10,694 nt of DNA from Smittium culicis (GCA_001970855.1 LSSN01005367.1:1-10694); one strand, 5' to 3'. Counted from the stretch's first letter, positions 1 to 6,901 are shown. The notes: generated by a model not told the origin, from the letters alone. Made by a program: numbers and translations.

Positions 1-451
1 CATTATATGATGGTATAGTAATGTTTTTGAATTCCTCTGAGTATTCTGTGGTTTCCAAAATTTCAATTTTTTTTCCATTATAGGTTATATTTACTTTTTT
101 AGCATTTACGAAATCAATACTGTTTATGAATTTTAAAAACAAAACTTTTCTTCGGATGTCAATTTCAAAGCATGTTTGGATGTCTCCAAATTGAGTTAGT
201 ATATTTTCTACGAAATCGTCAATATTTTGGTCAATTTCTCTTATAGATAATGCTAACTTTAAGGAAGTACCACCCAGGCACGCTATTTTCCTTTGTCCAG
301 GATCGTTCCCTGTTGTCGCCTTAAACAACGATACTGGTATGAACTTATTTTCGTTTTTTTTATTATTATCGGGGGGTTTAATTCTAGAGCTAACTACGTT
401 AGCCCAACTTGGGGGTTGTCCATTTTGGATACTTTTATTCGTAGTATCCAT
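1..451 (-). CDS. RRM-like protein, N-terminal part (possible retrotransposon ORF1/gag-like protein)
   Basis: Reading the minus strand from the ATG at 449-451 gives 150 uninterrupted sense codons to the left edge, so the gene is partial at its 3' end. The ATG is the first in frame after a TAA at 503-505, and its context is good (A at -3, G at +4). Residues 1-50 are polar and low in complexity, with SWANVV at 15-20. Residues 54-134 follow the order of an RRM fold: strand KIACLGG (55-61), helix about 73-88, strand about 91-98, RNP1-like strand RKVLFLKF (101-108), helix about 111-120, strand about 127-134. No signal peptide or membrane segment is seen. SWANVV followed by an RRM-like domain recalls ORF1/gag-like proteins of non-LTR retrotransposons, so this may be a mobile-element gene. 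A host RNA-binding protein is the alternative. The open frame is well supported; the function is inferred. Confidence 0.72.
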   Translation of the reverse strand, partial: MDTTNKSIQNGQPPSWANVVSSRIKPPDNNKKNENKFIPVSLFKATTGNDPGQRKIACLGGTSLKLALSIREIDQNIDDFVENILTQFGDIQTCFEIDIRRKVLFLKFINSIDFVNAKKVNITYNGKKIEILETTEYSEEFKNITIPSYN

Positions 452-835
452 TTTTTGCTTGCTTTTTTCAAGGAAATATACTTTAAACTTTTTAAATTGA
501 TTTTATTGGTCGGTTTACTTTTTTTTCCTTTCAAAAGAGAGAGCTAAATTAGTTTTTTATTTTATATTCCAAAAAACTTAAAGTTTAGCAGAATTTTTAT
601 CATCCCTTTTTATACCCTTTTCTTCATGTGAAACTGTTTATGAAACTAAAATCACATTAATAGGATCATATGAGCTGATAGAATTGTAAAATGTGGATAG
701 ATTATAGCTAAGTATGATAAAATATATCTAAATATGACGAATTAAATTAATCAAAGATACCCTCATGGTTTTCACTAAGTCATTTAAAATCCACATGGAA
801 AGAAACTATAACTTTGAAAAGTCATAATATTATAC
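452..835. other. AT-rich 5' flank of the minus-strand gene
   Basis: I see no open frame, RNA gene or repeat here beyond homopolymer runs and AT-rich low complexity. It presumably holds the 5' untranslated region or promoter of the minus-strand gene starting at 451. In 781-840 only 14 of 60 bases are G or C, which is the background against which the next feature stands out. Confidence 0.5.
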
Positions 836-849
836 GAAAACATTGTTAG
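836..849. repeat. Left target-site duplication of the LINE insertion
   Basis: GAAAACATTGTTAG lies directly before the first base of the GC-rich insert. It matches GACAATATTGTTAG at 1894-1907 at 12 of 14 positions, and the last 8 bases (ATTGTTAG) are identical. The two copies sit exactly at the 5' break and right after the poly(A) tail, as target-primed reverse transcription produces. Confidence 0.85.
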
Positions 850-1794
850 GTCCTGCTACCTATTGCGTGCTACGGTGGCGAGACCTTCGGTATGAGCGAA
901 AACCGATGCCGCCCCATTCAAACCGTAATAGACCAGGCAACCCGCATGGTTGCCAAGGTCGGAAAAAACGCCGCCATGGAGCGGATCCGCGAGGAACTGG
1001 GCATCAGCTCAGTGTTCCTGCGCACCAGCACTGCCCGTGAGCGTGCATATATCAAGTGGCCGGCGTCCAAAACATGGATCGCCGACCTCATCAAGCAGCC
1101 TATCAAGACGCAGAAATCCACCTGGGTGACTGGATGCTCCAGGTGGATCAAGAAATATTGCACCAAAAACGCCGATGGACAGACTGTGATTTTATTGGCC
1201 AATAGAAAGGCCAAAAATAACAAATCGAAAATTCAACACTGGGCAATAAGCCGAAATATCAAAGATAAAGGCAATTGGATTGGCCTCACCGCAATGCATC
1301 CCACACTGAGACTGGGCCTCCAAGACGTCGGGAGAATGCGAATGGGCAGCTACTGGACTGCCCAGCTCATGGCCAATACCAAAATCATCGACTGAAAATA
1401 CAAAACCTTTTGTCCGTTCTGCAGCCTCCAGACACCTGAGACAGCGTACCACATATTATTAGACAGCGCCCTGTGGCGCAGAGTCAGAACCGAAACGATT
1501 GGCAGGTTCATACCAGCTTCGATCCGCTCGGACAGCAATTTATTGCTTTTACATTCCGATGAAGCCCGGTTGGGGCTAGTCCGGAAACTCCTTGGGGGGG
1601 AGTCTAAACAATCTTTGAGCCAGCTCCGCGCTGGCACCGCTGGCCCAAATTTCGAGCTGGAAACAGCGAAATTTTTGGACGGCATTCGTGTTGCCAGATC
1701 GCTTATATTTCAGGATATAAGTGATTTAACAGCCCCCTTGAACCAATGCCCAGTGGGTACGGAGCCGCTAGAGCGGCGGAGGGGAGTCGGATGA
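850..1794 (+). pseudogene. C-terminal tail of a LINE-type reverse transcriptase, one internal TGA
   Basis: One frame runs from 850 to the stop at 1792-1794, 314 codons, broken only by TGA at 1393-1395 (codon 182). It begins with a hydrophobic stretch and YGGETFGM (codons 8-15), the type of sequence that follows the catalytic palm in non-LTR reverse transcriptases. A helical basic region follows. After the TGA comes CPFC (codons 188-191), then H201 and a serine at 206, i.e. C-x2-C-x9-H-x4-S. This is the usual C-terminal zinc-finger layout with the last cysteine replaced (AGC where TGC is expected). The frame stays intact on both sides of the TGA, which indicates a single nonsense mutation rather than two genes. 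The ATG at 892-894 lies inside the domain and is not a true start. The N-terminal half, including any endonuclease and the catalytic palm, is missing. Confidence 0.85.
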
Positions 1795-1866
1795 AAATTT
1801 TTATAATTTTTTTATAATTTTTTTTTACTTTTTTAATTAGTTTTTATTACTTTTTATTATTGTATA

Positions 1867-1893
1867 AATAAATTTTCCGTGAAAAAAAAAAAA
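1867..1893 (+). terminator. LINE polyadenylation signal and A12 tail
   Basis: AATAAA at 1867-1872 is followed nine bases later by an uninterrupted run of 12 A at 1882-1893, which stops where the right target-site duplication begins. The run is the genomic copy of an mRNA poly(A) tail, so the insert was made from a polyadenylated transcript on the plus strand. Confidence 0.88.
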
Positions 1894-1907
1894 GACAATA
1901 TTGTTAG
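1894..1907. repeat. Right target-site duplication of the LINE insertion
   Basis: GACAATATTGTTAG follows the A12 tail directly and pairs with 836-849 (12/14 identical). Two substitutions since insertion suggest that the insertion is not brand new. Confidence 0.85.
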
Positions 1908-1994
1908 CTTTGTAACTTTTAAATCAAATATTAAAATAAGAATGATAAAATGTTTATGGGTGATAACCACTGAAGAAAATATTCTAATGAACTT

Positions 1995-2010
1995 TGGCGC
2001 CCCTTTTATA
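1995..2010 (-). promoter_or_regulatory. Possible TATA box next to a TTTGGCGCC-type site
   Basis: Read on the minus strand, 2010 down to 2001 is TATAAAAGGG, a good TATA-box match. The bases after it give GGCGCCAAA, whose complement TTTGGCGCC at 1993-2001 fits the E2F-type consensus. TTGCCGG lies close by at about 2020-2026. These GC bases are an island in AT-rich sequence. The next minus-strand gene starts at 451, about 490 bp away if the later LINE insertion is subtracted. Whether it serves that gene is inference. Confidence 0.25.
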
Positions 2011-2125
2011 CAATTTAGGTTGCCGGAAAAATAGTATTTTAAAATATAATTATTATAGTAGATATTCTATTTATATAGAAGTTATTCTTGGAAGCTCTTT
2101 GCTTTCCATTTTAACAAATCTTATT

Positions 2126-2315
2126 TGATTATCAATAATTGGTTACTCTTAATGTATTGCATTGAATATTTTATGATTATCGATCCATTAATAGATCAGT
2201 ATAGGATTTGATTATTATGCATAAAATAATTCATGATTATCTATCCACTTAATACTATCATAGACATTGATTATTATGCATTACCTGATTTAAAGTTATC
2301 TACTCGCTAATTTTT
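2126..2315. repeat. Diverged minisatellite, period about 60 bp
   Basis: TGATTATC followed by an ATCCA-like block recurs at 2174 and 2234, and a decayed copy (AGTTATC) starts at 2294, giving a 60-bp period. Both full units also carry TTGATTATTATGCA at the same relative place (2208 and 2267). An earlier, more diverged unit begins at 2126. The units are only partly alike, so the array is old. Confidence 0.6.
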
Positions 2316-2681
2316 TGATTGAATGCTTCCGTTTACAGGTCTCTAGTATAACAATTAACTTTTATACTAAAAATAGTTCTTAAAAAGCTTAAGATAGATA
2401 TAGCTTCTCTTTTTTATAGGTAGTTTTATTGTAAATAAGGTCACAATAGATACTAATTTTATGTTAAATATTTAATATTAAAAGTTATTTAGTATTTTAT
2501 TAGTTATAAGTGGAAGATAATTATAATAATAATTTTTCTATTTTTTTCTTCCCCGATTCATATTTCTTTCATCAGGGTATTTATAGAAATTATTGTTTAT
2601 ACGTGTCATATTTTGTAGCATTTATATACTACACTCACTATATATTGCTAAATAGTAATTATTGCGGTTATAAGTCATTGG

Positions 2682-2760
2682 GAATAAGTAATTAAAGAAT
2701 AGAATTAATTAAGAATAGAACTAATTAAGAATAGAACTAATTAAGAATAGAATTAACTAA
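2682..2760. repeat. 16-bp tandem repeat, four units plus a decayed one
   Basis: GAATAGAAYTAATTAA repeats at 2697, 2713, 2729 and 2745, each exactly 16 bp. Units 2 and 3 are identical, and units 1 and 4 differ from them by one or two bases. A degenerate 15-bp unit precedes them at 2682-2696. This is an ordinary AT-rich minisatellite. Confidence 0.85.
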
Positions 2761-2866
2761 ATTAATTACATTCCCATTGACGTAATATGTTAATAATTGA
2801 TACACGTAATAATCGTATGTATTAAAATAGTATAGTTAAAAAATAATAACAATAATAAAATGATTA

Positions 2867-2923
2867 ATATTAGTGAGATCATCCTAAAAACCGTGCATGA
2901 AAAAACGGAAATTTCACTAATAT
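2867..2923. repeat. Inverted repeat with 10-bp arms and an inner hairpin
   Basis: ATATTAGTGA (2867-2876) is the exact reverse complement of TCACTAATAT (2914-2923). Within the 37-bp interval CCGT pairs with ACGG, giving a possible second stem. The word AAATTTCACTAAT is then repeated directly just after the right arm (about 2925-2937). The structure could be a small transposon end or a folded RNA, or chance in AT-rich sequence. Confidence 0.4.
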
Positions 2924-3535
2924 AAAATTTCACTAATCCATCGTATATATTTTTATATACATGTTCCTTAGTGTGTGCCAGGTTAACTTTTACAACAAAA
3001 GCTAACCTTTTATTTGATATTTCCAGTTCTTATAAATTTATTAAATTATAAATATGGACTAAATATCCTTTAACTTTATTGTTGATTTATTTTAATTCCT
3101 TTTAGAACATGCCTCTCATATTAATAAAAAATTTAATTATATTTATACTTTTCCACTTGTCTTCATGAAAAGTAAAATCTATTTATATTTTCACTTCCGT
3201 ATTATTTTTTATCAATATACTTTATATTTATACTTTTAGCAGTGACTTATGTATCATGTGTTATGTGTTTTGCAGTGTCATCTGACTCATTTTCGCATAA
3301 ATCATATGTTACTTGGGAATTATTTTTGTGTATCATCATATGATTCTCTGGGAAAGAAAACCATATGATCGTAAGATAAGTTATAATTGTATTATTATAG
3401 TAATATAAGCAAATTAAAGTTCAAAATTCGCTCAAATAGAGCTTTGTAAATACAAAGGAGTAAACTAGTTGTAAAACCACAAGGGGAAAAGTTCACTGGT
3501 TTAGTCTGATGTGCCATTTTATGCTATTATCCATC

Positions 3536-3607
3536 GGCTTGATGGTCTAGTGGTATGATTCTCGCTTTGGGTGCGAGAGGCCCCGGGTTCAATCCCCGGT
3601 CAAGCCC
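3536..3607 (+). tRNA. tRNA-Pro(TGG)
   Basis: The 72-nt sequence folds as a complete tRNA. Acceptor GGCTTGA pairs fully with TCAAGCC and the discriminator base is C. The anticodon stem CTCGC/GCGAG encloses TTTGGGT, so the anticodon is TGG. The T stem CCGGG/CCCGG encloses TTCAATC. It has no intron and no encoded CCA. The A box (TGGTCTAGTGG) and B box (GGTTCAATCCC) are good Pol III promoter elements. The D-arm and anticodon region (GGTCTAGTGGTATG) agrees with fungal tRNA-Pro as I recall it. No run of four or more T follows the gene before the next tRNA, 9 bp downstream. Confidence 0.97.
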
Positions 3608-3616
3608 AATTAATTT

Positions 3617-3688
3617 AGCACCATAGCGCAGAGGAAGCGCGCAAGGCTCATAACCTTGAGGTCCCTGGATCGAAACCCGGTGGTGCTA
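3617..3688 (+). tRNA. Initiator-type tRNA-Met(CAT)
   Basis: This 72-nt gene has acceptor AGCACCA pairing fully with TGGTGCT, with the A1-T72 pair typical of eukaryotic initiators and discriminator A73. The D stem is GCGC/GCGC. The anticodon stem CAAGG/CCTTG encloses CTCATAA (anticodon CAT). The T loop ATCGAAA carries the initiator A54 and A60 instead of TTC, which distinguishes it from elongator tRNA-Met. Two oddities are seen. The T stem CCTGG/CCCGG has a T-C mismatch in its middle pair, and the usual three G-C pairs next to the anticodon loop are reduced to two by an A-T pair. The B box (GGATCGAAACC) is weak, so transcription may depend on the upstream tRNA-Pro promoter. No intron is present. 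Confidence 0.93.
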
Positions 3689-3695
3689 TTAATAG

Positions 3696-3701
3696 TTTTT
3701 T
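3696..3701 (+). terminator. Pol III terminator of the tRNA pair
   Basis: A run of six T begins 7 bases after the end of the initiator tRNA gene. It is the first T run of at least four bases after either tRNA gene. The spacer between them (3608-3616) has only TTT. Confidence 0.85.
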
Positions 3702-4190
3702 AAAAATCTCAAGCAATTAATTAATGCACAGGGCTTGACGCTTCTTGCTTTTATGCTCTCGATTTTAACGCAAATATCTGATAGGCTTATAAAAATATAT
3801 ATATAAATCTTGCATGAACTTTTATGTGATCAAAGTTAATATTAGGAACCATTGTTTTAATTTTATTTAATTCCTTACTAATTATAAAAAAAATCCTTGT
3901 GGGGTTCGAATCCAGTGATTCAGATTTAGGTATGCTTGATTTTCTGAGAATCTAAATAATAATAACTTCAATTCTTTCACTGTTATTTTACTAATACGAG
4001 TTTCTATTTATAATCATACATTTAAATAAAACTATTAATACAAACTAAGTGGCTCTATTAAATAAATAAAAAAGCAGCCTCCAGCATATATGTATGAATA
4101 ACGAGGGCTATCTATAAGTAAATCGCCGCTTTATGAGCAAAGTACACAACCAAAAGAACCGTTCAGCTCGTCATATTCGTCACTAAGTCT
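3702..4190. other. AT-rich spacer between the tRNA pair and the LTR element
   Basis: Apart from the solo B box at 3903-3913 I see no gene. Part of this stretch probably belongs to the 5' LTR whose end lies at about 4228, but I could not find the left LTR boundary. Confidence 0.4.
3903..3913 (+). promoter_or_regulatory. Solo Pol III B box
   Basis: GGTTCGAATCC is a perfect B box (consensus GGTTCGANTCC) but is not in a tRNA: the flanks do not form a T stem, and there is no A box or cloverleaf upstream. It lies 215 bp downstream of the initiator tRNA on the same strand. It could be an external B box associated with the tRNA pair, as described downstream of Dictyostelium tRNA genes, or the last trace of a decayed tRNA gene or tRNA-derived SINE. 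Confidence 0.55.
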
Positions 4191-4231
4191 CTTCGTCTAT
4201 TATATTCAGTGAAACTCATATCGGTACACTG
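4191..4231 (+). repeat. LTR 3'-end relic (5' LTR of the gypsy element)
   Basis: These 41 bases match the minus strand of 10458-10418 without a gap at 30 of 41 positions, sharing CTTCGTCT at the start and TACACTG at the end. The position fits a 5' LTR ending in TACA at 4228, upstream of the decayed Ty3/gypsy internal region in the same orientation. TGG follows at 4230-4232, where a primer-binding site would begin, but the rest of it does not match either tRNA in this window. Calling it an LTR is inference from repetition and position. Confidence 0.5.
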
Positions 4232-4436
4232 GATTGAAATAAAGATTTATAATTTTTTTTTTATATATTTAACAACAGGCCAAGGAAATACTTAGCTCTT
4301 TTTTTTTGAAAAAAAAATAAAGAAATAAAATTATTAGTTATATATAATAATTAACAGTCCTTTAAGGAATCAATCCTGATTTTTTTTCGTTATTAAATGT
4401 CGATTTGAATATAAATATTCGAATACAAAACCACCT

Positions 4437-4463
4437 TTAGGTCAGAATGAATTGATGACCTAA
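4437..4463. repeat. Perfect 8-bp inverted repeat, 11-base loop
   Basis: TTAGGTCA (4437-4444) and TGACCTAA (4456-4463) are exact reverse complements. The hairpin lies in what should be the 5' leader of the gypsy element, where some elements carry RNA structures. No function is claimed. Confidence 0.45.
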
Positions 4464-4620
4464 TATAAAAATTAAAAATATCATATTTATGTAAATTTTA
4501 ATTCTCGGTTGCATGTTGCCGCTGATTAATCTCTATTTTCTGAAATTACTATTGATATGTACTATTGTATAAAAGTTCTAATGTGTATCAAAGTATTGAT
4601 TTCTTTATTCATTATTGTCA

Positions 4621-4731
4621 ATGGGTGAAATCAAGGCTAATGCGTATCATATTGATAATAATCGTCAGGTTAATACACAATCGATCGTAAAATATTTCAT
4701 GAGTTTATTCGGTTCTTATTTATATATCTAG
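4621..4731 (+). pseudogene. Possible start of a gag relic
   Basis: ATG at 4621 opens a 36-codon frame beginning MGEIKANAYHIDNN and ending at TAG 4729-4731. It lies about 390 bp after the putative 5' LTR end, where gag would start. The composition (mixed charged and polar residues) looks more coding-like than its surroundings. There is no recognised motif, so this rests on position and appearance only. Confidence 0.25.
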
Positions 4732-5302
4732 GTACATAAATTCTTACATAGACCATAATTAAATTGAATTCGGATTTCGGCAGATATAATTTTATCAAAT
4801 AGTTTTTATACAACGAAACATGAATCATGTGATAATTTTCGAAGCGAAAATTTTTTTATTTAAGATTAGATATTGTAATTCCAGCATGTACGGGAGAAAA
4901 CGAGATTATAATCTTTATATTCGAATCCACTACTGAAAATGAGAAGCAAGGATTTATTTATTAAAGAAATGGTTTTAAATAAAATTATAGTTTTTCATAT
5001 TTTCTTTTCTCTAATAAGTTAACTAGGAAAAATTCAATTAATCCAATAATAATTATAAAAAGAGAATTCTTATTTTTTTTTTTATCCCCCTAATTTTAGC
5101 AAGATGATTTATTTGAATACTGCAGAAAATGGGCTACATCGACGACTCGAAAAATTAATATTTTTTTTTGACTGACGACATTCGTGATACATTCATTGCT
5201 TTCTAAATCGGAAATATCAGTGACTGAACTTAGAATAATAGAAATTTTAGTTATATAAATAAAATTAGATACGTCCTTTGTACTCATTCAAAAAAATGAT
5301 GA

Positions 5303-5725
5303 AGAAAGAGGAGCGAATTCGAATCATTATTATGTGAAAAAATTATAGAATATAAGTTAAAAACCTCCAAAATTTTCACTCTAGAATCAGTTTTAAGAAA
5401 ACCTATTGGCTCCTCTAACATTAAATAGACCCCTGAACATAGGATCATATCCAGAGCAAGATTAGCGCTTGAAAAAGAGCAAATTAAAGTCACAGATTTA
5501 GTTTTATTGGAACTTGAATCGTTGTCCAGAAATTGTGAGTAATACCTCACCACTTGAATGCAGTAATTTATACGATGTGTATACAGTAATAAACGGCCTT
5601 TGCTATACGAAGAGTTATTAGGCTATTTTTGCTATCAGCTTTAGGATATATCAGAATGAAGGAATAATCTAGCAGCTCAACCGGATCCAGATTGGGATCA
5701 GTATGTCGAGGCATCCTTGTACTAG
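5303..5725 (+). pseudogene. Probable gag-region relic
   Basis: From 5303 to 5542 the plus strand has one frame with a single internal stop (TAG 5426-5428). It encodes charged, helix-prone protein such as LEKEQIKVTDLVLLELESL. After frameshifts a further piece reads QPDPDWDQYVEASLY, ending near 5725. It lies upstream of the protease, where gag is expected, and on the same strand as pol. I recognise no gag family. A minus-strand frame of 89 codons covers the same bases (5284-5553), but it matches nothing and opposes the element, so I take it as its shadow. Confidence 0.4.
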
Positions 5726-6436
5726 TTTCATCCATCAAAGTGCAGTAATATAGAATAGGGAAAAATTTAATATGATAAAATATATATCGGTGGTTTATTA
5801 GAAAAATTTTCTTTCATAACTTCAATATTTAGAGTAATTAGAATTAATGATGAGGATAAGCAAGCCAGTTTTCTATTTACATAACTGAACAGAAATGACC
5901 GAGTCATAAGTAATATTAAACCTATTAAGCTCCTTCTAAATATTTGATATAATTATCATAATAAAGTAACGTGACTCCATATTTGAAATTCTCACTTGTC
6001 AAGAGAAATCAGCAGATGGAGCGCAGAAGATCTTGGAGGCAACACTACTATGAAAATATAATATTCTTTCTGAATTTTAAAGGCATCAAGATACTATAAA
6101 TGAAATAAATAAGGGAATAAAGAGATAAAAAATTCGGATAAATGTGGATTCAGAAAGATAGAAATAATTTCTAGGACGTTTAGAACAGAGCACAATTATT
6201 TAATAGAATGAAAAAATAAGAGTTATGGTTTGATACAATTGATACCAGGTCTTATATTTTGAGGAAAACCTGGATAGCCTTACCAGAATATGCCAAACTT
6301 GAAGGATAAGACCTGAGAATAGAATTAAAAATAATGAATTATATGCGTTACAATTAGCCACTAGCTATAAAATAAAATCTGATGAATACAAAGAGATGTT
6401 AGGTTTAAAAATATAAACGGTAAATATATAAATTGG

Positions 6437-6737
6437 TAGTTAGACACAGGATCAGTAATCAACATAGCTTCATGGAAATTTTCCCAAGAGTTGTAGTTTG
6501 TATAGAGAGATCAAGAATATGTGGTACTAATTTCACTTAACTGTACTCAAAGTAATACAGATTCATTTAAATTGTACTTTAGATCTATAAGCTATGAATG
6601 TAACAGTACACTTTTATACTACGAAGACTGGTCGTAGAAATTTATTACTTATTGATCTAAATACCTTTCTCAAGCTAGAGACAGTTGCAGATTTAAATAA
6701 TGAAAACATTAAACTAAAGAAGAATGATATAGTGTAG
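6437..6737 (+). pseudogene. Retroviral-type aspartic protease relic (gypsy pol)
   Basis: The codons from 6440 read LDTGSVINIASWKF. LDTGS is the active-site signature of retropepsins, and the following V-x-N-I-x-S fits Ty3/gypsy proteases. The active-site Asp codon is at 6443-6445. A TAG at 6437-6439 lies directly before it. About 175 bases on, in another frame (6618-6734), GRRNLLLIDLNTFLKL then ADLNNENIKL correspond to the protease C-terminal part (the usual D-I-L-L-G-x-D-F-L pattern and the strand after it). The frame closes at TAG 6735-6737. Frameshifts and stops separate the two blocks. Confidence 0.82.
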
Positions 6738-6886
6738 GAAATAGGATTAAAACATATAAATAAAGGTAAAATACTGAATTCTACCAATAATATGTATACT
6801 CCCTAGAAGGATTCAACGGAATGTGAAATCGTATACTCGGGAGCCCATAGAAATACTAGGAATTAATAAAATTATGCTCGATACGA

Positions 6887-6901
6887 TTTTTTTTTTTTTT
6901 T
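6887..6901. repeat. T15 homopolymer
   Basis: Fifteen uninterrupted T lie inside the decayed pol region, between the protease and reverse transcriptase relics. The run could be slippage expansion after the element died. Confidence 0.9.

Larger units (their letters stand above)
850..1893 (+). mobile_element. 5'-truncated non-LTR (LINE-type) retrotransposon insertion
   Basis: This 1044-bp insert has every hallmark of a dead-on-arrival LINE copy. It starts abruptly inside a coding frame at 850, encodes the C-terminal part of a non-LTR reverse transcriptase up to the stop at 1792-1794, has an AT-rich 3' untranslated region, an AATAAA signal at 1867-1872 and an A12 tail at 1882-1893. A 14-bp target-site duplication (12/14 identical) flanks it. 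Base composition changes sharply at the left boundary: 34 of 60 bases are G or C at 901-960, against 14 of 60 at 781-840. The element sits about 400 bp upstream of the minus-strand gene start, in opposite orientation to it. The catalytic domain is absent, so it cannot move itself. The clade is not assigned. Confidence 0.92.
1908..3535. other. AT-rich intergenic region with local repeats, no gene
   Basis: No convincing coding frame is present. The only sizeable one (2510-2695, plus strand) is low-complexity F/Y/I/N-rich sequence, as expected by chance in AT-rich DNA. What can be seen is listed separately: a promoter-like patch near 1995-2030, two tandem repeats (2126-2315 and 2682-2760) and an inverted repeat at 2867-2923. 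Two short palindromes also occur, ATCATATGAT near 3336 and a CTTTGTA/TACAAAG hairpin at 3442-3457, about 80 bp before the tRNA pair. I cannot assign them a role. Confidence 0.5.

Noticed and set aside
293..547. Plus-strand frame of 84 codons with hydrophobic stretches
   Set aside because: It lies largely opposite the well-supported minus-strand gene (1-451). Its F/I/L-rich look is what the antisense of AT-rich coding DNA gives.
843..1685. Further frames in the LINE insert (843-1040 plus; 918-1223, 1192-1452 and 1350-1685 minus)
   Set aside because: All overlap the continuous reverse-transcriptase frame 850-1794, which carries the recognisable motifs. The others are shadows favoured by the GC-rich sequence.
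2510..2695. Plus-strand frame of 61 codons
   Set aside because: Low-complexity N/F/Y/I-rich sequence in AT-rich DNA without any motif or supporting context.
3731..3739. GGGCTTGAC, complementary to the 3' end of the tRNA-Pro gene, as a primer-binding site
   Set aside because: The TGG expected before it is missing (ACA instead), and an LTR upstream would have to contain the tRNA genes. Chance or a small duplicated tRNA piece is simpler.
4834..4857. AATTTTCG-AAG-CGAAAATT hairpin followed by a T run, like a bacterial intrinsic terminator
   Set aside because: The window is eukaryotic nuclear DNA and no gene ends here. The hairpin is probably coincidental.
5096..5553. Two minus-strand frames (63 and 89 codons)
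   Set aside because: They oppose the gypsy element, show no known domain, and overlap a plus-strand frame that looks like a gag relic.
6137..6180. KCGFRK as a gag zinc knuckle before the protease
   Set aside because: Only one cysteine is in place; the first cysteine, the histidine and the last cysteine are not seen at the required spacing.
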